Source of the DNA: Cytophagales bacterium | GTDB taxonomy: Bacteria > Bacteroidota > Bacteroidia > Cytophagales > Cyclobacteriaceae | Direction of reading: 5' to 3' | DNA: 7,412 nucleotides | Assembly (NCBI GenBank): GCA_003504855.1 | Contig: DNZD01000104.1 | Location: 1-7,412 of the forward strand | Shown here: positions 1 through 4,414 of the stretch, one piece after another | How positions within the stretch are numbered: the first letter of the stretch is position 1 | Layout of the letters: the number at the start of each line of letters is the position of its first letter | Made by a program: the position numbers and the translations under genes | Notes under the pieces: generated by a model | What the model was told of the DNA's origin: nothing | What the model saw: only the letters and a program-made list of their open reading frames with translations | The model's database searches: none

Positions 1-869
1 GTTATTTCCATGGGCAGCTCCGGAATACGGCTCCATTCCTGCATGGACCCATCATAGAGTTTCACATCATAGCCCAACGACCGGCCGGCCAGATAAACCA
101 CGCTGGCGGTTTGTCCGATGAAGCAGTATGTCACCACCTCCTTGCTTTTGTCTGCCACAGGAATAAAATAGGCGCTTACCTGATCCGTAGGTTTGAACTT
201 GTTCGTGGATTGGTCCACGAGGTCCATGAAGGGAATGTTCTTTGCACCTGCGATATGTCCGTCGCGCGGATTGCCCACCGGTTCGCCATCGTAGAAGCGG
301 GTAGCGCGCGCATCGATTATAGTGCCTTGACCTGATTGCAGTGTTTTCAACACATAATTCTTGTCGACCAACAGTCCGTTTTCTGTTGCTTTGAAGTTCC
401 CCTTCTTCACCACCGGCACTACTTGTGTTACGGCGTTGCCTGCTTTCTTCCAGGCATCAAGGCCTCCGTTGAGGAAAGACACTTTGCCACGAAGGCCCAG
501 GTGCTCGAGGGTAAGAAACATGCGTGCCGCCTGACTCACGTCGCCACGGGTATGACAAATGATCACATGCGATTGATCGGTAATGCCGTAAGACCTTAAT
601 CGTGTGGTGGCGTCATTCAAATCCGGAGCGTTCATGGCTCCATATGGAGAATCCGGTGCCAGCCATCCGGGCCACAGGTATTGTGCACCCTCGATGTGTT
701 CCTGGTCGTATTCGTATTTCAGGTAGCTCGTCTGAAGGATAACAAGGTTCGGATCTTTCAGGTGCTCTTTCAACCAGTCCGCTTCCACCAGCACAGGTGC
801 AGCGGGTTGGGCGTTACCTTGTAGTGAAAGGCAGAGCAATAAGATCAGGAGCGCGGAATATGCTTTCAT
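1..869 (-). CDS. Exported two-domain rhodanese-family sulfurtransferase (3'-truncated by window edge)
   Basis: The frame is open from ATG at 869 to the left edge (289 residues seen, no stop), so the C-terminus is missing. Residues 1-21 are a signal peptide (hydrophobic LLILLLCLSL, ending NAQ), so the protein is probably periplasmic or surface-exposed. Two rhodanese domains follow, about 25-150 and 165-289. The second has the active-site loop after a beta strand, VVTYCFIGQTAS, with Cys249 as the expected persulfide-forming nucleophile. The first keeps the rhodanese signature 'LNGGLDAWKKAG' and has Cys105 (VIICHTRGD) where many tandem rhodaneses have lost the cysteine. Known family role: transfer of a sulfane sulfur from thiosulfate or 3-mercaptopyruvate to an acceptor; the substrate cannot be told from the CFIGQT loop. 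No partner gene is adjacent. Family assignment is firm, substrate open. Confidence 0.92.
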   Translation of the reverse strand, partial: MKAYSALLILLLCLSLQGNAQPAAPVLVEADWLKEHLKDPNLVILQTSYLKYEYDQEHIEGAQYLWPGWLAPDSPYGAMNAPDLNDATTRLRSYGITDQSHVIICHTRGDVSQAARMFLTLEHLGLRGKVSFLNGGLDAWKKAGNAVTQVVPVVKKGNFKATENGLLVDKNYVLKTLQSGQGTIIDARATRFYDGEPVGNPRDGHIAGAKNIPFMDLVDQSTNKFKPTDQVSAYFIPVADKSKEVVTYCFIGQTASVVYLAGRSLGYDVKLYDGSMQEWSRIPELPMEI

Positions 870-1179
870 GGCACGTTGTTTTGAATGTTAAACGGAAGGC
901 CTGAGGCCTGGTTTACGCTTGTCCTGAAATGGCCACTAAATGGCCGGAAGGTGTATGACAGATCGACATTGACTTGAGCCGTAACAGCAGACAGGGTTTC
1001 GGACACCCAGGGCACACCCGGGTGGGGACTTCATACTCTATCCATGCTTAATCCATACTCTATCCATACTTGATCGATGCTATACCTATTCCGGCAAAAA
1101 CGGCAATGTCGGCAAGCATATGGCGGTTCAGTAGGAAACAGACTCCAGGAGTGGTTATTAATTACGCGCTTTACAAGGG
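870..1179. other. Non-coding gap between two minus-strand genes
   Basis: I see no convincing gene here; frames in this stretch have no recognisable protein signature. It holds a 13-bp perfect palindrome (AGGCCT-G-AGGCCT, 897-909) about 28 bp upstream of the rhodanese start. It also has a two-copy direct repeat with period 22 (catactctatccat at 1032-1045 and 1054-1067). No clear TTG/TAnnTTTG promoter was found for the rhodanese gene. Confidence 0.5.
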
Positions 1180-1902
1180 TCAATTTTTGCCTTTCCCCGT
1201 TCCCAGGCACCTGGGACACGTGCTATCCTCCCACACATACCCGGAGTAAGTATCTGTATTTTTGCTACCATCAACATTCGTGGATTTCACCACATCCCAC
1301 GTTTTATTTACTCTCCAGGAAATCTTACCGGACCCCTCGCATCGATCGCATAGTGCTTGTGAGGTAGTTGATGGTGTATACTCAAACACCCGGGCAACAT
1401 AAAAGGGCTTATTAGCAGGTACGAATTGTGGTACTCTGTCCGCAGCAAGGATAAAATTCCTAATCGTAAGCAACTTTTTGGTTTCGGCATCATACGCATA
1501 CACCATGTAATCATTTCCAGGATGAACGCCTTTCAGGTCAACATAAAAATCTCTCCATTTTGAATGAATCCCGCCACACGACAATACCTGAGAATCAAGT
1601 GCGGCACCACGATGCTTGATAACAATCGCCACTTTATTCACATCCAATTTAGTTGCTCTTACAAATTTCTGATCAAAGCTTTTTCGAAAGAATCCCATAA
1701 TTCTTAATCGATCGCCATCAAGTTTATACCCTTCCTCACCATATCCGCTATGTGAAACCGCATTTACTTTATTGGTTCCCAAAGAAATCCAATACTCTTC
1801 TCCATCATTCGCCAGCGCGACTTGTTGAGCGCTGCTTACCAGCGCAGCTGGAAAAGTTAGAATAGTGAACAATAGAATTGATAAGAATTGACTCTTCTTC
1901 AT
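1180..1902 (-). CDS. Exported orphan protein with C-terminal paired CxxCxGxG (DnaJ-type) zinc knuckles
   Basis: 240 residues from ATG at 1902. Residues 1-25 are a signal peptide (KK, then a hydrophobic run, ending SSAQ). Residues 26-180 match no family I can name; they look like a beta-rich domain with one lone cysteine (Cys109). The C-terminus has Cys185-x2-Cys188-x-G-x-G and Cys229-x2-Cys232-x-G-x-G, separated by about 36 polar residues. These are two of the four repeats that make the DnaJ cysteine-rich zinc domain, so they could form a single zinc site. In DnaJ this domain binds zinc and unfolded protein; here there is no J-domain, and the signal peptide puts it outside the cytoplasm, where it could instead be a structural or redox-active knuckle. 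Base composition is lower than that of its neighbours: 20 G+C of 60 at 1621-1680, against 31 of 60 at 4741-4800 in the secreted-protein gene. This fits recent acquisition. Function unknown. Confidence 0.8.
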   Translation of the reverse strand: MKKSQFLSILLFTILTFPAALVSSAQQVALANDGEEYWISLGTNKVNAVSHSGYGEEGYKLDGDRLRIMGFFRKSFDQKFVRATKLDVNKVAIVIKHRGAALDSQVLSCGGIHSKWRDFYVDLKGVHPGNDYMVYAYDAETKKLLTIRNFILAADRVPQFVPANKPFYVARVFEYTPSTTSQALCDRCEGSGKISWRVNKTWDVVKSTNVDGSKNTDTYSGYVWEDSTCPRCLGTGKGKN

Positions 1903-2038
1903 CGGTTTAACGTATTAGGTGTTTATCGAATGACTACAGGTATAACAAGAAAAAACGCTGGGTTACAATTTGCAATAAATTAGCTATACGAGTATTCAAA
2001 ACCTAACAGGGCAAACCGGGGATGGTGACATATTGTAT
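1903..2038. other. AT-rich non-coding stretch upstream of the zinc-knuckle gene
   Basis: This separates the start of the zinc-knuckle gene from the decayed first repeat unit. It must hold that gene's promoter, but I could not find a good TTG-N19-TAnnTTTG match on the minus strand. The 2010-2038 part may be a highly diverged remnant of a repeat-unit left end, but the similarity is too weak to claim. Confidence 0.35.
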
Positions 2039-2184
2039 GGCTCCCCGAATTAAGTACCTGAAAGACTTACAAATCAGCGTAGGTTAACAGTTCCCACGTC
2101 GGGACAGGCTTCTCGTCTCCTGGGTTATATGATTTTATCCTAACAAAGAAAACCAAGCCATAAGCCTGGTTTCATTTCTACTTT
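2039..2184 (-). repeat. Array A unit 1: decayed, truncated tRNA-Lys(CTT)-associated repeat
   Basis: This aligns with the two intact units that follow from the 'gctcc..gaat.aagtacctg' segment onward, with many substitutions. It keeps the internal hairpin CTTAC/GTAGG (one pair changed to G-U), the 'gttcccacgtcgggacaggcttctc' block (2090-2114) and the terminator, but lacks a recognisable tRNA 3' fragment at its left end. The arm next to the terminator is degenerate (tctcctgggtta instead of tctctccggggta). It is the member furthest from the tRNA, so it is probably the oldest copy. Confidence 0.75.
2144..2172 (-). terminator. Rho-independent-type hairpin of array A unit 1
   Basis: Read on the minus strand: AACCAGGC, loop TTATG, GCTTGGTT, then TTCTTTG. 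The stem is complete (8 bp, one G-U). The T run is interrupted by a C, weaker than in the other units. Confidence 0.6.
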
Positions 2185-2364
2185 GTGACCCCGGAGAGAC
2201 TTCCCGACAGAAAACATTGCTCCGATGAATCAAGTACCTGAAGACTTACAACTCAGTGTAAGTTAACAGTTCCCACGTCGGGACAGGCTTCTCATCTCTC
2301 CGGTGTAACATGTTTCATCCCAATAAAAAAACCAAGCCATATGGCCTGGTTTCATTTCTACTTC
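2185..2364 (-). repeat. Array A unit 2: 180-bp tRNA-Lys(CTT)-associated repeat, candidate structured RNA
   Basis: This begins (plus-strand view) with gtgaccccggagagact, which contains the last 16 nt of the adjacent tRNA-Lys(CTT) gene including the discriminator base. The unit then carries tcccgac (inner stem), a ~75 nt interior with a 6-bp hairpin CTTACA/TGTAAG, gtcggga (inner stem partner), and tctctccggtgt (2295-2306). The last segment pairs with accccggagaga (2188-2199) with one mismatch. A terminator hairpin closes the unit. It differs from unit 3 at only 6 of 180 positions, so the duplication is recent or the copies are homogenised. Confidence 0.9.
2324..2351 (-). terminator. Rho-independent terminator of array A unit 2
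   Basis: On the minus strand: AACCAGGCC, loop ATAT, GGCTTGGTT, followed by an unbroken T run. Nine pairs with one G-U. Confidence 0.8.
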
Positions 2365-2544
2365 GTGACCCCGGAGAGACTTCCCGACAGAAAACATTGC
2401 TCCGATGAATCAAGTACCTGAAGACTTACAACTCAGTGTAAGTTAACAGTTCCCACATCGGGACAGGCTTCTCATCTCTCCGGGGTAACATGTTTCATCC
2501 CAATAAAAAAACCAAGCCATAAGACCTAGTTTCATTTCTACTTT
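2365..2544 (-). repeat. Array A unit 3: 180-bp tRNA-Lys(CTT)-associated repeat, candidate structured RNA
   Basis: Adjacent to the 3' end of tRNA-Lys(CTT). The outer arms accccggagaga (2368-2379) and tctctccggggt (2475-2486) are perfectly complementary over 12 bp, the combined length of a tRNA acceptor stem (7) plus T stem (5). The arm at 2368-2379 is on the minus strand identical to the tRNA's own 3' strand. The inner stem tcccga/tcggga has lost one pair (g to a at 2457). The exact 180-bp period continues into the tRNA, whose 3' end sits where the next unit's tRNA fragment would be. Confidence 0.92.
2504..2531 (-). terminator. Terminator directly downstream of tRNA-Lys(CTT)
   Basis: On the minus strand, 15 nt after the tRNA end: AACTAGGTC, loop TTAT, GGCTTGGTT, then TTTTT. 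Relative to unit 2 three positions differ (one in the loop, two in the stem), yet all nine stem pairs are kept through G-U pairs. It probably ends the tRNA transcript. Confidence 0.8.
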
Positions 2545-2545
2545 G

Positions 2546-2618
2546 TGACCCCGGAGAGACTCGAACTCTCGACCCATTGATTAAGAGTCAATTGCTCTAC
2601 CAGCTGAGCTACGGAGTC
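2546..2618 (-). tRNA. tRNA-Lys (anticodon CTT)
   Basis: A 73-nt cloverleaf on the minus strand. The acceptor GACTCCG/CGGGGTC pairs fully with one G-U, with discriminator A and no encoded CCA. The D arm is GCTC..GAGC, the anticodon stem ATTGA/TCAAT has loop CTCTTAA (anticodon CTT), and the T arm is GAGAG-TTCGAGT-CTCTC. It reads AAG lysine codons. Its 3'-terminal 16 nt are copied in the array behind it. Confidence 0.97.
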
Positions 2619-2643
2619 GACTTTACTACAAACTCTCTTCCTG

Positions 2644-2674
2644 CAAAATTGGTTTCATTGTTTTGCCGTAACAA
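2644..2674 (-). promoter_or_regulatory. Possible promoter for tRNA-Lys(CTT)
   Basis: Minus strand: TTG (2674-2672), 20 nt, CAATTTTG (2651-2644), one mismatch from the Bacteroidota -7 motif TAnnTTTG. A start about 7 nt further would lie roughly 18 nt before the mature tRNA. Position is sensible, motif imperfect. Confidence 0.45.
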
Positions 2675-2675
2675 C

Positions 2676-2703
2676 AAAAAAAGCCTGGTCATTGACCAAG
2701 CTT
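2676..2703 (-). terminator. Terminator at the distal end of array B
   Basis: On the minus strand AAGCTTGGTCA folds with TGACCAGGCTT and is followed by a T run. It follows array B unit 1 and separates that array from the tRNA-Lys(CTT) promoter region. Confidence 0.75.
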
Positions 2704-2710
2704 CGTTTCT

Positions 2711-2861
2711 GTGACCCCGCTGGGCCTTCCCGACGGAATACATTCGAACAAGAATTAACTGGTCAAGTACCGTCCAATTTTAATCATCTAATGGAAAGTG
2801 GGTTGGTCGGGATCCCCCATACCAACAAAAAAAGCCTGGTCGTTGACCAAGCTTCGTTTCT
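2711..2861 (-). repeat. Array B unit 1: tRNA-Lys(TTT)-associated repeat with one arm deleted
   Basis: This starts (plus view) with gtgaccccgctggg, identical to the 3' end of tRNA-Lys(TTT), then ccttcccgac and the interior. A 67-nt interior block (2745-2811) is identical to 2897-2963 in unit 2. After ggtcgggatccc the partner arm cccagcggggtca and following bases are missing, which shortens the unit to 151 bp and leaves the outer helix without a partner. Confidence 0.85.
2827..2854 (-). terminator. Terminator of array B unit 1
   Basis: Minus strand AAGCTTGGTCAACGACCAGGCTT followed by a T run. The same hairpin family as 2676-2703, with a changed loop base. Confidence 0.75.
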
Positions 2862-3031
2862 GTGAACCCGCTGGGCCTTCCCGACAGAAATACATCCGAA
2901 CAAGAATTAACTGGTCAAGTACCGTCCAATTTTAATCATCTAATGGAAAGTGGGTTGGTCGGGGATCCCAGCGGGGTCATATGATTTCATCCCAACAAAA
3001 AAACCAAGCCGAAAGGCTTGGTTTCATTTCT
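2862..3031 (-). repeat. Array B unit 2: tRNA-Lys(TTT)-associated repeat
   Basis: The tRNA 3' fragment gtgaacccgctggg pairs with cccagcggggtca. Nine pairs are contiguous, then comes one mismatch and three outer pairs. The inner stem tcccgac/gtcggg is kept, but the 'acaggctttctcgt' bulge present in units 3 and 4 is absent. The interior is the same as in unit 1. Confidence 0.88.
2997..3024 (-). terminator. Terminator of array B unit 2
   Basis: AAACCAAGCC / GGCTTGGTTT is a perfect 10-bp stem with a 4-nt loop. The T run lies on the minus strand. Its stem resembles the array A terminators more than the others in array B. Confidence 0.8.
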
Positions 3032-3214
3032 GTAAGCCCGCTGGGCCTTCCCGACGGAAATGCATTCATGCAGAGATAAACTTCTGATTTGAAGTCGCCT
3101 TTCAGTGAATTAATTAAGACCACGTTGGTCGGGACAGGCTTTCTCGTCCCAGCGGGGTCAACCCGCCTCGATTAAATAATAAAGCCAGATGATTTCTCAT
3201 CTGGCTTTGTTTCT
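3032..3214 (-). repeat. Array B unit 3: tRNA-Lys(TTT)-associated repeat with private interior
   Basis: The arms cccgctggg (3037-3045) and cccagcggg (3148-3156) pair over 9 bp. The inner stem tcccgac/gtcggga and the bulge acaggctttctcgt are present. The interior (about 3060-3125) is unrelated to the other units and has its own small hairpins: TGCAT/ATGCA, CTTC/GAAG and GACC/GGTC. Confidence 0.88.
3181..3208 (-). terminator. Terminator-like hairpin of array B unit 3
   Basis: AAAGCCAGATGA / TCATCTGGCTTT, a perfect 12-bp stem with a 4-nt loop, followed on the minus strand by ATTATTT. The stem is strong, the T tract weak. Confidence 0.7.
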
Positions 3215-3400
3215 GTAAGCCCGCTGGGCCTTCCCGACGGAATGCATTGCAGCTGCTATAAATGGAGCGACAATAGCAAAGTGCAGATTCTAATCGAAGA
3301 GTTCCCACGTCGGGACAGGCTTTCTCGTCCCAGCGGGGTCATATAATTTCAGACAAAAGAAAAGCCAGATGAATAATCATCTGGCTTCGTTTTTACTCTT
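3215..3400 (-). repeat. Array B unit 4: tRNA-Lys(TTT)-associated repeat with private interior
   Basis: Adjacent to the 3' end of tRNA-Lys(TTT). The arms cccgctggg and cccagcggggtca pair over 9 bp, the inner stem tcccgac/gtcggga is perfect, and the bulge is present. The block gttcccacgtcgggacaggct (3301-3321) is shared with array A units, while the arms are of the array B type. The interior (about 3243-3300) is unique. Confidence 0.9.
3354..3387 (-). terminator. Terminator directly downstream of tRNA-Lys(TTT)
   Basis: Minus strand: AAGCCAGATGA, 4-nt loop, TCATCTGGCTT, then TTCTTTTG, 14 nt after the tRNA. It should end the tRNA transcript. Confidence 0.8.
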
Positions 3401-3401
3401 G

Positions 3402-3474
3402 TGACCCCGCTGGGACTCGAACCCAGGACCCATACATTAAAAGTGTATTGCTCTACCAACTGAGCTACGAGATC
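3402..3474 (-). tRNA. tRNA-Lys (anticodon TTT)
   Basis: A 73-nt cloverleaf on the minus strand. The acceptor GATCTCG/CGGGGTC pairs with two G-U wobbles, with discriminator A and no encoded CCA. The anticodon stem ATACA/TGTAT has loop CTTTTAA (anticodon TTT), and the T arm is CTGGG-TTCGAGT-CCCAG. It reads AAA and AAG. Together with the CTT gene, both lysine isoacceptors sit in one 1-kb locus in the same orientation. Confidence 0.97.
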
Positions 3475-3479
3475 TTTCA

Positions 3480-3568
3480 CCCACCGTAGCTTTAGCGAAG
3501 GTGGGTTTTGCCCACCGTAACCTTGGCAAAGGTGGGTTCTACCCACCGTAGCCCTGGTCAAAAATGGG
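3480..3568. repeat. Three tandem REP-like imperfect palindromes, 31-bp period
   Basis: Copies at 3480-3505, 3511-3536 and 3542-3568 each begin CCCACCGTA. The first two end GGTGGG and the third ends in the degraded form ATGGG. Each can fold as CCCACC/GGTGGG. They begin 6 bp upstream of the mature tRNA-Lys(TTT) 5' end, so they would lie in its leader if the promoter at 3662-3691 is used. Confidence 0.85.
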
Positions 3569-3661
3569 TCTACCCACTTTGCAACCTCTACTCCGGCGTC
3601 TCAACCACCTCTTACAAGCCGGGTTTTGGGTATTCCTGACCGTTTTCCGTAATTGAGCCCG
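3569..3661. other. Leader/intergenic stretch between promoter and hairpin repeats
   Basis: No gene is visible. If the promoter at 3662-3691 is active, this is the 5' leader of the tRNA-Lys(TTT) precursor. It would also hold the control region of the plus-strand TPR gene, for which I see no consensus promoter. Confidence 0.4.
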
Positions 3662-3691
3662 CAAAGGTAACAGGATGTGAAAAATATGCAA
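3662..3691 (-). promoter_or_regulatory. Bacteroidota consensus promoter pointing to tRNA-Lys(TTT)
   Basis: On the minus strand TTTTTG ends at 3689, followed by exactly 19 nt and TACCTTTG (3669-3662). This is a full match to the Bacteroidota primary sigma consensus (TTG, ~19 nt, TAnnTTTG). The start would fall near 3655, about 180 nt before the tRNA. The motif overlaps the first codons of the plus-strand TPR gene. Confidence 0.75.
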
Positions 3692-4414
3692 AAACAGGCC
3701 CTCAAAATTATCCTGCCCCTCCTCTTCATTGTGGCCTCCGCGCAGGCGAACACCACAGAATCAGCACGTTCGCTCCCGCACGCCGACTCGCTCTACACCG
3801 CACGCCAATACACACAGGCTTTCGAACTCTACGACAAAATCTTCTCAGAAGGACACTACTCGCCCGCCATGCTCCTCAAAATGGCCTATATCCAGGAAGC
3901 CCTCGGCCACCTCGGCGAATCTCTGTATTACCTGAACCTCTACTACCTCGCCACCGACGACTCTCAGGCACTCAAGAAAATGGAAGAAGTAGCCGCCAAA
4001 AACAACCTGGAAGGCTACGAAACAGACGAAACCATCAAAGCCCTCGCCTGGCTGCAGGAACAATACGTCAATATCGCCGCAGCACTTTCAGCAGCATGCG
4101 TACTCCTCCTCGCCGGTATGTATTTTCTGTATCGACGCGAAAAATCTCCCGTCGCGCCCGCCCTGGGACTGATAGTTTTTCTCGCCCTCCTATTCACACA
4201 CATCAATTTCAACCTGATCCCGGAACGCGCTATCGTGGCAAAACCCAATGCTTACCTGATGTCGGGACCTTCGTCCGGCGCATCGGTGATTGCTGTCATT
4301 GGCGAAGGGCACTCCCTCTCCGTCAGCGGTCACCAGGATGTGTGGCTTCGTGTCCAGTGGAAAGACCAGGAAGTATATGTGCGGGAAAGTGTCGTGCGCC
4401 GCGTAGAGCTATAA
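3686..4414 (+). CDS. TPR, double-helix membrane, SH3-like domain protein
   Basis: 242 residues from ATG 3686. An in-frame GTG at 3677 would add three residues; ATG is preferred because AGGA at 3672-3675 lies at usable spacing from it and touches the GTG. A signal-like hydrophobic stretch (residues 7-18, ending SAQA) is followed by TPR-like helices (about 34-100: ADSLYTARQYTQAFELYDKI..., GESLYYLNLYY). Membrane helices lie at about 129-149 and 157-173, and an SH3-like beta domain at about 183-242 (AYLMSGPSSGASVIAVIGEGHSLSVSG...WLRVQW...VYVRESVVRRV). The architecture resembles BatE proteins of Bacteroidota, which act with the BatABCD membrane complex, but no bat genes are adjacent and the TPR is not a close match. 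The SH3-like domain may bind cell wall. The gene converges with the next one without a gap. Confidence 0.85.
   Translation: MQKQALKIILPLLFIVASAQANTTESARSLPHADSLYTARQYTQAFELYDKIFSEGHYSPAMLLKMAYIQEALGHLGESLYYLNLYYLATDDSQALKKMEEVAAKNNLEGYETDETIKALAWLQEQYVNIAAALSAACVLLLAGMYFLYRREKSPVAPALGLIVFLALLFTHINFNLIPERAIVAKPNAYLMSGPSSGASVIAVIGEGHSLSVSGHQDVWLRVQWKDQEVYVRESVVRRVEL

Noticed and set aside
1031..1367. Overlapping short frames on both strands at the end of the zinc-knuckle gene
   Set aside because: They overlap the 3' end of the 1180-1902 gene or have no start context or protein signature.
2185..3400. CRISPR array or integron attC array
   Set aside because: The 150-186 bp units have no short direct repeat with regular 30-40 nt spacers, no cas or integrase gene is present, and there are no attC core sites (RYYYAAC/GTTRRRY pairs) or cassette ORFs. 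The repeats are tRNA tails with matching inverted arms.
2185..3400. attL/attR scars of integrated prophages or islands in the tRNA genes
   Set aside because: Direct copies of a tRNA 3' end fit this idea, but there are no integrase or phage genes, the units are under 190 bp and evenly spaced, and an inverted complementary arm is not expected for plain att duplications.
3114..3561. Minus-strand reading frames of 64 and 70 codons across the tRNA and repeat arrays
   Set aside because: They run through tRNA-Lys(TTT), terminators and repeat arms, and their peptides only reflect these RNA sequences.
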